From: Paenibacillus oryzisoli
GTDB taxonomy: Bacteria > Bacillota > Bacilli > Paenibacillales > NBRC-103111
Reading direction: 5' to 3'
Assembly (NCBI RefSeq): GCF_001653565.1
Contig: NZ_LYPB01000092.1
Span: 220,140-284,139 of the forward strand
Length of the DNA: 64,000 bases
The notes beneath the pieces are model-generated. The model ran no database searches. It was not told where the DNA came from and worked only from the letters and a program-made list of their open reading frames with translations. Each line of letters opens with the position of its first letter. Position 1 is the stretch's first letter. This document shows, piece by piece, positions 17,842-26,358 of the stretch. The position numbers and the translations under genes are program-made.

Positions 17842-18515
17842 ACGGAAACACTCCTAAGAAGTTCATTCAATTCTTGCATATACACACGTTTAGGGAACAT
17901 CTCAGCGATATGTCGATCATGCGTTACTGTCAGCAATGTCAATTTTTCTTCTCTACAAATATCAAGCAGCAACGTCATCATTTCGCTCGCCGTCTCCCAA
18001 TCCAAACTTCCCGTAGGTTCATCCGCCAAAAGCAGAGGAGGCTTGGTAATTAACGCTCGAACGATGGCCGCTCTTTGCTGTTGACCTCGAGATAGCTGAG
18101 AAGGTAGATGATTTCCACGATTCTGTAAGCCTACACGCTCCAACCAATCGTCAAGCAACCTCTTACTCTCCTGCTTCGTACCGGTGTTAGGCATAACTAG
18201 TTCAATATTTTGCCTAACAGTCAGTGAAGCAATGAGATGGAAATCTTGAAAAATATAACCGATGTTCTCCGCTCGAAAGCGATCACGTTTACTTTCATTG
18301 AGGAGATGAACGGGGCGTCCAGCGACCCAAATCTCTCCTTGATCAGCCGTTATGACACCACTAAGCAGATGTAAAAGTGTGCTTTTTCCACAGCCGCTCG
18401 CACCCATCAGAGCAATTCTTTCCCCTTTTTGAATTTGCCACTGGGCTACCTGCAAGATAGGTAAGTGTTGACCATGCAGATGAAAAGATTTCGATATTCC
18501 TTGTAGAGTTATCAT
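17838..18515 (-). CDS. ABC transporter ATP-binding protein (LolD/MacB-like)
   Basis: Nucleotide-binding subunit, 225 residues. Walker A GASGCGKST, Q-loop YIFQDFHL, a signature LSRGQQQRAAI, Walker B LLLADEPTGSLD and a switch histidine in TVTHDRH. This set is typical of the MacB/LolD subfamily working with FtsX-type permeases. The chosen ATG has GAGGGG seven bases upstream; an in-frame earlier start has no better site. First gene of the ATPase-permease-lipoprotein operon. Confidence 0.93.
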   Translation of the reverse strand: MITLQGISKSFHLHGQHLPILQVAQWQIQKGERIALMGASGCGKSTLLHLLSGVITADQGEIWVAGRPVHLLNESKRDRFRAENIGYIFQDFHLIASLTVRQNIELVMPNTGTKQESKRLLDDWLERVGLQNRGNHLPSQLSRGQQQRAAIVRALITKPPLLLADEPTGSLDWETASEMMTLLLDICREEKLTLLTVTHDRHIAEMFPKRVYMQELNELLRSVSV

Positions 18516-18544
18516 CCATATGCCCCTCGCTTCCATTCGACTCC

Positions 18545-18583
18545 AAAAGAAAAGAGGACACAGGGAAGGAGCTCCCCATGTCC
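18545..18583 (-). terminator. Terminator after the alkaline phosphatase gene
   Basis: On the minus strand GGACATGGGGAGCTCC pairs with the following GGGAAGGAG-complementary arm and is followed by TCTTTTCTTTT. It begins 15 bp after the phosphatase stop codon. Confidence 0.75.
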
Positions 18584-18597
18584 GTCTGCTCCACTGA

Positions 18598-20328
18598 TTA
18601 ATTTTTCACGATACGCTCATTAAAGGAATCCCATGTGTACGTTTTACCTGTTAGTTGGTTAAAGGCTTCTAGTGGCAAATACAACTTACCATTATCCACA
18701 TTGCCAACCCATGCACTTGCTGTACCATTCACAGTGATTGCTCCTGATGATACTAGCACGGACACCTTCTGACTATCCTTCGTAAAAGTTACTGAACCTG
18801 TCGCTTCATCCCATGCTACTTGAATGTCGAGGGATTCTGCTAATGATCTTGCCGTAAACAACGTTTTGGAATCACGCGTTACTTTGAACATAGGATACAG
18901 ATATTTATCTTGAAGCTCTTTCGTTGCCGCCGTTAAATCGGCGCCGATCACTTTCGCACCACTTTTAGCAATATCGGTATTGTCTATATCACCTTTGACA
19001 AGCCCAGCGATCGGACCGTACGCCCAAACACCAACATCAACCCCTGTATGACCATGCCCTGTCCAGCCTACTGCTAGACGCTTCGACACGACTGCATTAT
19101 AACCGCCGCCACGACCATAAGATGAACCATCGCCGTTCAGAATCAATTGTACTTCCTCATCAGATAGATCTGTGAAGCCAATGTTGTCTGCTACGATTTT
19201 GCGAATATCATCTGCCGTTTGAGCTTTTTTCAAGATACCATCAATGTACTCGTATGAATGCTTCTGTTTGTTAAACAAATCAATATTCAATTCATAAACA
19301 TTATCTCTTGCGAGGGACAAGCCGCCTGTTTCATGATCAGCCGAAACAACAACGGATGTATTACCATCTTTTTTGGCCCAATCCACTAGCGTTTTGAAAG
19401 TGGCATCCAACTCTAGCATTTCTTGAATATTCGCAGGAAGATCGTTCGCATGACCCGCGTGATCAATACGACCTTGCTCAACTAGCAAGACGAAGCCATT
19501 TTTATTTTGGGATAAAATATCGAGTGCTTTTTGGGATAATTGTGGTAATGACGGTACCGTATCCGCACGGTCAAGTACATAAGGAATTTCGGCATCTGCG
19601 AAAAGACCAAGTGCTTTGCCTGCTGTTACAGGGATCGCATCTAAACCTTTTTTATCAAAAGCTGTTTGGTAGCCCTTTGCTTGAAAATCGGGAATGATAT
19701 TCTTGTCAGTACGTTTACCTTTATCCTCTTTGGTTGTAAAGTTTACTTTCCCTCCACCGAAGATAACATCTACACCACTGTTTAAATATTGGGAAGCAAT
19801 TGCGTTTTGGTTGCTGCGTTGGCGAACATGTGACGCCCATACGGCCGGAGTTGCACCCGTAATATTATCCGTTGATACTAAACCCGTTGCTTTACCTTGC
19901 TTCATCGCGGCTTCGATAACGGATGCATATGGCTTAGCTACATCCCCATTGGATACACTGATCGCATTGTTATACGTTTTATTTCCAGTAGAAAAAGCAG
20001 TAGCCGCTGCGGCTGAATCCGTAACCGCACCTGACTCTGTTGTGTAAGGACTCGCTTGCGAGTATGTAGTTGCTTTACCGACATAATAACCGCCATCCAA
20101 TTCAAGGCGATCTTTATTAAGGAACTTCTTGGCGTAGTAACGAGCAGCTGTTACTTCAGCCGGCCCCATCCCATCACCGATGAGAACAATCAAATTTTTA
20201 GATGCAGGGGTCGCTGAAACGGTTGCTGGTGTTGTTGAATCTGCAGCGGATACTGTTCCCGCTAAACTTAGTGTTAATAAGGAAACGGCCATTCCTGAAC
20301 CCATTATTTGCTTCAACGCTTTTTTCAA
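18598..20328 (-). CDS. Secreted alkaline phosphatase with C-terminal copper-amine-oxidase-like domain
   Basis: Phosphomonoesterase of the PhoA family, exported. A signal peptide ends near VSAA. The metal/nucleophile motifs are VLIGDGMG (Asp about 52), TDSAAAATAF (nucleophile Ser about 105) and SADHETGG, with HTGVDVGVWA carrying a further metal histidine. Residues about 480-576 form a second domain (LFTARSLAESLDIQVAWDE ... LYLPLEAFNQLTGKTYTWD) like the copper amine oxidase N-terminal-type repeat found on many Paenibacillus surface proteins; it probably anchors or positions the enzyme. The TTG at 20328 sits seven bases after GGAGGG, so I prefer it to an overlapping upstream TTG. 576 residues. 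Confidence 0.92.
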   Translation of the reverse strand: MKKALKQIMGSGMAVSLLTLSLAGTVSAADSTTPATVSATPASKNLIVLIGDGMGPAEVTAARYYAKKFLNKDRLELDGGYYVGKATTYSQASPYTTESGAVTDSAAAATAFSTGNKTYNNAISVSNGDVAKPYASVIEAAMKQGKATGLVSTDNITGATPAVWASHVRQRSNQNAIASQYLNSGVDVIFGGGKVNFTTKEDKGKRTDKNIIPDFQAKGYQTAFDKKGLDAIPVTAGKALGLFADAEIPYVLDRADTVPSLPQLSQKALDILSQNKNGFVLLVEQGRIDHAGHANDLPANIQEMLELDATFKTLVDWAKKDGNTSVVVSADHETGGLSLARDNVYELNIDLFNKQKHSYEYIDGILKKAQTADDIRKIVADNIGFTDLSDEEVQLILNGDGSSYGRGGGYNAVVSKRLAVGWTGHGHTGVDVGVWAYGPIAGLVKGDIDNTDIAKSGAKVIGADLTAATKELQDKYLYPMFKVTRDSKTLFTARSLAESLDIQVAWDEATGSVTFTKDSQKVSVLVSSGAITVNGTASAWVGNVDNGKLYLPLEAFNQLTGKTYTWDSFNERIVKN

Positions 20329-20937
20329 ATGTTTTCCCTCCAAAAATAGTATTTCACTTTATTAGCATAAAGCTCATAGATTTGGAGAACGTCAAAGTTA
20401 TATGGAGGTTTTGTAAAAATGGCGGGATTTATTAAGAGATGATAAACAGAGGCGGCATCACTACCTCATCTGCCAGATATGCCACTTGGCTGCTGTCAAA
20501 GAGGCAACAAATGAATTGCCCAATGGAGTACGGTTGCAACTTTCCCAATAATATTCCAGTTATGTCCGCTCCAACTGTCAAAAATGCAAATGAGCACTTC
20601 TCGCATGGGTTTCACTCGCAATTAGTGGAAATTGATGCAAATAGGCATCTTTTGGGAATGATCTCAGGAGATTATGTTGAAATACGTTAAAATAGTTGCC
20701 TTTTTGCACTTATTTACCTTTATCAGCTATAAAACGGTAGAAAAGGTTGTATTTCTGCATTTCTAAAAGGCGCAACTGAGAGAAATCAACCCAATGCCTC
20801 CCTCACCCCACGCCAACAGTATTCCGCTTAATATCTCAACTGCTGGAATGCCATGCATTTACCTAACCTCATCTAAGCTGATTTGAACTGGAGACTTTGG
20901 TTTCATGTTCGGGGATAGGCTTAATTCAATTTATTGA
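20329..20937. other. Intergenic region without a supported gene
   Basis: About 600 bp between the phosphatase and the dnaJ terminator. An ORF at 20439-20690 on the plus strand has no ribosome site and an unconvincing composition. I see no repeat, no RNA gene and no clear Pho box here. The phosphatase promoter must lie in the first 120 bp (a TTGACG is present near 20,390 on the minus strand). Confidence 0.5.
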
Positions 20938-21002
20938 AAGAAAAAGCACCTCATACGCATGAATGGATAGATTGCATCTATCCTTCACACACACAAGGTG
21001 CC
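20938..21002 (-). terminator. Terminator after dnaJ
   Basis: On the minus strand GGCACCTTGTGTG pairs with the distal GAGGTGC arm around an inner hairpin (GGATAGATGCAATCTATCC) and is followed by TTTTTCTTTC. It ends the heat-shock operon. Confidence 0.8.
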
Positions 21003-21010
21003 ATAGAGAG

Positions 21011-22129
21011 CTAGTCGCCTAAGAAGGCTCTTTTCATACGTTCAAAAATAGACTGACTTTGCTCATGCGTATGCTCGCCACTTTGCTTGCCGAACTGACG
21101 CAGCAAATCCTTCTGATCTTCTGACAAGTTCGTTGGTGTCATCACGATGACTTTCACGTGTTGATCCCCTTGACCGAAGCCGCGAAGATGCGGAACGCCT
21201 TTGCCTTTGAGACGGAAGTACGTATCTGTCTGCGTACCTGCTGGAATCTTGAGCTTCACCTTCTCAGTCAGCGTCGGGATTTCGATTTCATCTCCCAGAG
21301 CCGCTTGCATGAACGTTAATGGTACTTCACAGTACACATCATTACCTTCACGTTGGAAGAATTCATGGTTTTTCACGCGAATCACTACGTAAAGGTCGCC
21401 AGAAGGGCCTCCACGTGTTCCGCCTTCACCTTCGCCAGATACGCGAAGTTGAGCGCCATCATCTACACCAGCTGGAATCTTGATGTGAATCGTGCGCGTC
21501 TTTTTCACTTTACCAGCGCCATGACAAGTTCCGCATTTTTCTTTGATGATTTTACCAGAACCATTACATGACGTACACACGCGGCGATTCACAATACGGC
21601 CAAATGCTGTATTCTGAACGACTTCTTGCTGCCCGCTGCCATGACATCCGCCACATGTTTCCGGTTTAGTTCCTGCTTTGGCACCTGAACCATTACAAGT
21701 ATCGCAATTTTCAGTTCGTGGAATGTTGATATCCATTTCTTTACCGAAAATGGCTTCTTTAAATTCCACTGTCATTGTGTATTGCAAATCGTTACCACGT
21801 TGCGGGGCATTCGGATTACGACGATTACCACCGCCGCCGCCACCGAAGAACATATCAAAGATATCTCCGAAGCCGCCACCGAAGTCTTGACCACCGCCAA
21901 ATCCTTGATTCGGATCAACGTGACCAAACTGATCATACTGAGCTTTTTTCTGATCATCACTCAGAACATCGTACGCATCCTTCGCTTCTTTGAACTTATC
22001 TTCAGCGTCTGCGGCTTTATTCACGTCAGGGTGATATTGTCGTGCCATTTTACGGTAAGCTTTCTTGATCTCATCCTGTGAAGCATCTTTACCGAGACCT
22101 AATACCTCGTAATAATCACGTTTACTCAC
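21011..22129 (-). CDS. dnaJ: Molecular chaperone DnaJ
   Basis: Hsp40 co-chaperone that stimulates DnaK ATPase. J domain with HPD in ARQYHPDVNK, a Gly/Phe-rich stretch (GFGGGQDFGGGFGDIFDMFFG), four CxxCxGxG zinc repeats (CDTCNGSG, CGGCHGSG, CTSCNGSG, CGTCHGAG) and the C-terminal substrate domains. I start it at a GTG (22129) giving SKRDYYEVLG directly after GGGAG; an upstream ATG adds seven untypical residues. 372 residues. Last gene of the hrcA-cpn-grpE-dnaK-dnaJ operon. Confidence 0.96.
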   Translation of the reverse strand: MSKRDYYEVLGLGKDASQDEIKKAYRKMARQYHPDVNKAADAEDKFKEAKDAYDVLSDDQKKAQYDQFGHVDPNQGFGGGQDFGGGFGDIFDMFFGGGGGGNRRNPNAPQRGNDLQYTMTVEFKEAIFGKEMDINIPRTENCDTCNGSGAKAGTKPETCGGCHGSGQQEVVQNTAFGRIVNRRVCTSCNGSGKIIKEKCGTCHGAGKVKKTRTIHIKIPAGVDDGAQLRVSGEGEGGTRGGPSGDLYVVIRVKNHEFFQREGNDVYCEVPLTFMQAALGDEIEIPTLTEKVKLKIPAGTQTDTYFRLKGKGVPHLRGFGQGDQHVKVIVMTPTNLSEDQKDLLRQFGKQSGEHTHEQSQSIFERMKRAFLGD

Positions 22130-22164
22130 TTGTTCCACTCCCATGTTCAAGACTACAAACGGAA

Positions 22165-22200
22165 AGTCAAAGCCACGGAGATTTCCCCTTGGCTTTGACT
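22165..22200 (-). promoter_or_regulatory. Intercistronic hairpin between dnaK and dnaJ
   Basis: AGTCAAAGCC and GGCTTTGACT form a perfect 10-bp stem around a 16-base partly paired loop. Only TTT follows, so it is a weak terminator at best. It could attenuate dnaJ relative to dnaK or protect the dnaK mRNA end. Confidence 0.55.
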
Positions 22201-22273
22201 CTTACGTTCCATACATACTAAACAAACAGCGTTTAAATAAACTTCTTTAAACTTCTATTTAGTTAGAATATGT

Positions 22274-24112
22274 TTATTTTTTAGGTTCGTCAACCACTTC
22301 GTAGTCAGCATCGACAACATTTTCTCTGCCTTTAGGAGCTTCACCTGCGCCAGCATCAGGACCTTGGCCTTGATCTTGCGAAGCTTGCTCATATAATTTA
22401 ACAGAAAGTTGTTGAATCACTTCTGTCAATTCTGCAGTTGCAGCTTTAATCGTTTCCAAATCGTTTCCAGCAAGAGCTGCTGTTACTTTCTCTTTCGCTG
22501 CATTCGCTTTGTCGATCTCGCCTTGATCTACTTTATCACCAAGATCTTTGATCGTTTTGTCAACGGAGTATACCAATTGATCCGCTTCGTTACGAGCTTC
22601 TACAAGCTCTTTACGTGCACGGTCTTCTTCCGCGTGTGCTTCCGCGTCTTTCACCATTTGTTCAACTTCCGCGTCGCTTAAACCGCTGGAGGAAGTGATG
22701 GTGATTTTTTGGCTTTTGCCTGTTCCTTTATCCAAAGCAGACACGTTAACGATACCATTCGCATCGATATCGAAGCTAACTTCGATTTGTGGAACGCCGC
22801 GTGGAGCTGGAGGAATGTCACCTAGCATGAAACGGCCAAGTGTTTTGTTGCCGCTAGCCATGGAGCGCTCACCTTGAAGTACGTGAATCTCAACGCTAGT
22901 TTGGTTATCTGCATAAGTGGAGTACACTTGTGATTTTGTAGTTGGAATTGTTGTGTTGCGGTCGATCATTTTGGTGAATACGCCGCCTGCTGTTTCGATA
23001 CCAAGGGAAAGTGGTGTTACGTCTAGAAGAACAACGTCTTTCACTTCACCAGTCAAGACACCAGCTTGAACAGCTGCGCCAAGCGCAACAACTTCATCCG
23101 GGTTAACGCCTTTGTGTGGCTCTTTACCGATCAATTTTTTGATCGCTTCAACAACCGCTGGAATACGTGTGGATCCACCAACAAGAACAACTTTGTCAAT
23201 TTGGCTTGTGGACAAACCGGAATCTTGAAGTGCTTGACGAGTTGGTCCTAGTGTTCTTTCAACAAGGCTAGCTGACAATTCTTCGAACTTCGCACGAGTC
23301 AAGTTCAACTCCAAATGTTGAGGAACGCCGTCTGCTACCGTGATAAACGGAAGGGAAACTGTTGTAGTCAAAACACCGGAAAGTTCCTTTTTCGCTTTTT
23401 CTGCAGCATCTTTCAAACGTTGAACAGCTGCTTTATCTTTGGAAAGGTCAATGCCTTGTTCTTTTTTGAACTCAGCAACGAGGTAATCCATTACAACTTG
23501 GTCAAAGTCATCTCCGCCCAGTTTGTTGTCGCCGCTTGTTGCTTTAACTTCGAAGAAACCATCGCCAAGCTCAAGGATGGATACGTCAAATGTACCGCCA
23601 CCAAGGTCATAAACGAGAATCGTTTGGTCTTCTGTTTTTTCCAAACCGTAAGCAAGTGCTGCTGCAGTTGGCTCATTGACGATACGAAGAACTTCAAGAC
23701 CAGCGATTTTACCAGCATCCTTCGTCGCTTGACGTTGGCTGTCATTGAAGTAAGCAGGAACCGTAATTACCGCTTGTGTAACCGTTTGACCAAGGTAAGC
23801 TTCCGCATCCGCTTTTAGCTTTTGCAGGATGATTGCCGAGATTTCTTGTGGCGTGTAGTCTTTGCCGTCGATGTTCTCTTTGTGGTTCGTACCAATGTGA
23901 CGCTTGATTGAGGAGATTGTTTTGTCTGGGTTTGTGATCGCTTGACGCTTTGCTGTTTCACCAACAACACGCTCGCCATCTTTTTTGAAACCTACAACGG
24001 ATGGCGTTGTGCGGTTACCTTCTGGATTTGGAATTACAACAGCTTCTCCGCCTTCCATAACGGCAACGCATGAATTCGTAGTACCTAAGTCAATACCAAT
24101 TACTTTACTCAT
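22274..24112 (-). CDS. dnaK: Molecular chaperone DnaK (Hsp70)
   Basis: 612 residues. The nucleotide-binding domain has IGIDLGTTNSCVAV, VYDLGGGTFDVSIL and VLVGGSTRIPAV; the substrate domain follows the linker KDVVLLDVTPLSLGIE. The lid is shorter than in proteobacteria, as usual for Gram-positives, and the end GRENVVDADYEVVDEPKK is the conserved DnaJ/CHIP-like acidic tail. AAGGAGG precedes the ATG. It sits between grpE (60 bp) and dnaJ. Expected control: HrcA/CIRCE at the operon start. Confidence 0.98.
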   Translation of the reverse strand: MSKVIGIDLGTTNSCVAVMEGGEAVVIPNPEGNRTTPSVVGFKKDGERVVGETAKRQAITNPDKTISSIKRHIGTNHKENIDGKDYTPQEISAIILQKLKADAEAYLGQTVTQAVITVPAYFNDSQRQATKDAGKIAGLEVLRIVNEPTAAALAYGLEKTEDQTILVYDLGGGTFDVSILELGDGFFEVKATSGDNKLGGDDFDQVVMDYLVAEFKKEQGIDLSKDKAAVQRLKDAAEKAKKELSGVLTTTVSLPFITVADGVPQHLELNLTRAKFEELSASLVERTLGPTRQALQDSGLSTSQIDKVVLVGGSTRIPAVVEAIKKLIGKEPHKGVNPDEVVALGAAVQAGVLTGEVKDVVLLDVTPLSLGIETAGGVFTKMIDRNTTIPTTKSQVYSTYADNQTSVEIHVLQGERSMASGNKTLGRFMLGDIPPAPRGVPQIEVSFDIDANGIVNVSALDKGTGKSQKITITSSSGLSDAEVEQMVKDAEAHAEEDRARKELVEARNEADQLVYSVDKTIKDLGDKVDQGEIDKANAAKEKVTAALAGNDLETIKAATAELTEVIQQLSVKLYEQASQDQGQGPDAGAGEAPKGRENVVDADYEVVDEPKK

Positions 24113-24172
24113 TGTAAAGATGCCTCCTTATGTCCCACAGGGACTTCATTGTTTTTTTAGAAGAAATTAGAC

Positions 24173-24736
24173 TTATACGCTAACTTTAACCATTGCTGGT
24201 CGGATGACCTTGTCTTTGAGAATATAGCCTTTTTGCAATTCTTCTACGACAATACCTTCTTCATGCTCCTCAGATTCCACTTGCATCACGGCTTGATGGA
24301 ATTCAGGATTGAACGGTTGACCTACTGCCTCGATTGGCTTAAGCCCTTCAGCAGATAACACTTGATCCAACCCGCGGTATGTCATATCCAAGCCCTTCAC
24401 CAATGCATCGAAATCCTTTGTCTCTTTGCTAGAAGACAGCGCGCGATCAAAGTTATCCACAATCGGTAATAGCTGTTCAATTAATTTAACCGAAGCATAT
24501 TTCGCAAAATCTTCCTTCTCCGCTCTTGCACGGCGACGGAAGTTGTCGAAGTCCGCTTGAACGCGTAATAAACGCTGATAGTTTTCTTCTGCTTGCACAC
24601 GCGCCTGTTCCAATTCGCTTGTTACTGTAGCATCCTCAGAAACTTCTGCACCAGCTTCTTCAGTTGTTGCTTCGTTGTCGGCTGCGTATGTAGTGTCAAT
24701 GTCTTGTTCGACTGTTTTGTTATCTCCAGTACTCAA
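24173..24736 (-). CDS. grpE: Nucleotide exchange factor GrpE
   Basis: Releases ADP from DnaK. 187 residues: an acidic disordered N-terminus, a long coiled coil (LEQARVQAEENYQRLLRVQADFDNFRRRAR) and the C-terminal beta domain with the signature FNPEFHQAV and VEELQKGYILKDKVIRPAMVKV. The start is a TTG at 24736 preceded by AGGAGGTG. Between the TCP-1-like chaperonin gene and dnaK. Confidence 0.96.
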   Translation of the reverse strand: MSTGDNKTVEQDIDTTYAADNEATTEEAGAEVSEDATVTSELEQARVQAEENYQRLLRVQADFDNFRRRARAEKEDFAKYASVKLIEQLLPIVDNFDRALSSSKETKDFDALVKGLDMTYRGLDQVLSAEGLKPIEAVGQPFNPEFHQAVMQVESEEHEEGIVVEELQKGYILKDKVIRPAMVKVSV

Positions 24737-24820
24737 TTGTCCTTCACCTCCTAAACATAATACACATGTATTAAACCATCATACGACCAATCTACTCAAA
24801 TGCGCTTAGTTTACCCATCT

Positions 24821-26344
24821 TTAGTTCTCTTCAAAAGGCTGTTTCATCTTAATCACTGTATGGATACGCAGCACCGCGGCAGCTACTTCACCAGCCGCTT
24901 GCAGAGCGTGAATTTTCACATCTGTCGGATCCATGATTCCCGCTTCCACAAAATCCGTGATCATCCCTGTATCACAATCGATACCTAGGCTGTCCGTATC
25001 CTGCGCAAGCTGGGCCGCTTTCAGTTCTTCAACCTTCTCGAGCGGATTGTAGCCTGCATTCACAACGATTTGGGACAACGGCTTGCGCAGTGCGCCTGCG
25101 ACAGCAGCCACACCAAAGCCCTCCATGCCCTTCATCGTCTCGCGCACACGTTCCAGATCATGCGCAACGGCCATCTCCGCTGCGCCGCCGCCAGGCAAGT
25201 ACCCGCCGCGCACCGCGGCTTGGACGGCTGACGCAGCGTCCTTCGCGATGCGCGAGCGCTCATGCGCCGCTTCTCGCGTCGCGGCGCCGACGATCACGGT
25301 CACGTGGCCTTCGCCGTGACCCTGCGCCACGCGCACGCGCTCCAGCCGCTCGTCATACCCGGCATAGCCCGCGTGACCGAGCGCAGCGCTGAGCTCCGGC
25401 GCGCTCTTGCGCAGCGCCGTGCGCCTCACCGGCCTAGCGCCGGTATGCTCGCTGAGCAGCTGCAAGTCCCTGCGGGACAGCCGCTGCAGCACGAGGATGC
25501 CATGGTCGGAGCAGAACTGCTCCGCCTCAGGGTCAACCCCGCGGTCTGAAGCAATCAGACCGACGCCGAGATCCAGCAGCGAGCCGAGGGAGCCGCGGAA
25601 GATCTCACGGAGCTGCATGTAGCGCTGGAAGCCTGCCTCGGTGACCAGCGACTCCTCGCTGACCACTTCAGGCTCCAAGGCATCATGCAGCACAAGAATA
25701 CGGGCATTGTGGCGCTCCTGCACCGGATGCAAGTTCATCGGCTTCCCATTCAGCAGAATACCGGTCCAAACTTCGCTGCTCGCTTCTTCATGTGCGAGCA
25801 CGCTGTCCGCGAAGCGATAGCCCTCTTCGCGCAATTTCCCTTCACCCACCGCTTCAGCCGCTTGAATGATGAGCTTAGCAATATCGGTTTGCTCGCGCCC
25901 AGCCGTATAAGCTATTCGCTGTAGCGCGCGATCTGTAAGGCCAGCGATCTTACGACTTCGTCCCTCTAGACTTGCTACAGCCAATTCAATGCCCTGCAGC
26001 ATGCCAGTGACTACCTTGGCAACAGGAACGCCGCGTGTAACTTGCGCGACACCCTCTTGCACCATCGCTCCGGCAAGTACTGTCGCTGTCGTCGTCCCAT
26101 CGCCAATCTGGCGTTGTTGACTACGAGCGACCTGAATCATTAGCCTTGCAGCCGGATGGGTAACATCCATCTTTTCCAAAATGGTCACTCCATCATTAGT
26201 TATAATAACATCACCTTGGCCACCAACTAACATGGTATCTAGACCTTTAGGTCCTAAGGTTCCTTCGACAGCCGAACAAATCGCTCTGACGGCTGCTGCA
26301 TTATTAACTAACGTTGAGTACCGTTCTTCGCTTTCACTGTGCAT
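24821..26344 (-). CDS. TCP-1/thermosome-like chaperonin (bacterial 'group III' type) in the dnaK operon
   Basis: 507 residues that match archaeal/eukaryotic-type chaperonins and not GroEL: EGTLGPKGLDTMLV, ITNDGVTILEKMDVTHPAA, QRQIGDGTTTATVLAG (ATP site with catalytic Asp), YLPGGGAAEMAVA and the C-terminal MITDFVEAGIMDPTDVKIHA block. The C-terminus lacks a GGM tail. The ATG at 26344 has ACAGGAG at 8 bp; a start at 26362 would overlap hrcA by 4 bp. Known: such proteins occur in a few Bacillota (for example Carboxydothermus) next to dnaK genes and fold proteins without a GroES. The middle (about 25,090-25,650) is strikingly GC-rich. Controlled with hrcA by CIRCE. Confidence 0.88.
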   Translation of the reverse strand: MHSESEERYSTLVNNAAAVRAICSAVEGTLGPKGLDTMLVGGQGDVIITNDGVTILEKMDVTHPAARLMIQVARSQQRQIGDGTTTATVLAGAMVQEGVAQVTRGVPVAKVVTGMLQGIELAVASLEGRSRKIAGLTDRALQRIAYTAGREQTDIAKLIIQAAEAVGEGKLREEGYRFADSVLAHEEASSEVWTGILLNGKPMNLHPVQERHNARILVLHDALEPEVVSEESLVTEAGFQRYMQLREIFRGSLGSLLDLGVGLIASDRGVDPEAEQFCSDHGILVLQRLSRRDLQLLSEHTGARPVRRTALRKSAPELSAALGHAGYAGYDERLERVRVAQGHGEGHVTVIVGAATREAAHERSRIAKDAASAVQAAVRGGYLPGGGAAEMAVAHDLERVRETMKGMEGFGVAAVAGALRKPLSQIVVNAGYNPLEKVEELKAAQLAQDTDSLGIDCDTGMITDFVEAGIMDPTDVKIHALQAAGEVAAAVLRIHTVIKMKQPFEEN

Positions 26345-26358
26345 GGGTTTGACTCCTG

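Noticed and set aside
20439..20690. 83-codon plus-strand ORF between the phosphatase and dnaJ
   Set aside because: No SD, no recognisable motif, mixed codon use, and no promoter or terminator around it.
23315..23818. 167-codon Cys/Phe-rich ORF opposite dnaK
   Set aside because: Antisense shadow of a highly conserved gene; no SD.
25083..25622. Several plus-strand Arg/Pro-rich ORFs opposite the chaperonin
   Set aside because: Shadows of the GC-rich coding sequence; no start sites and no protein-like composition.
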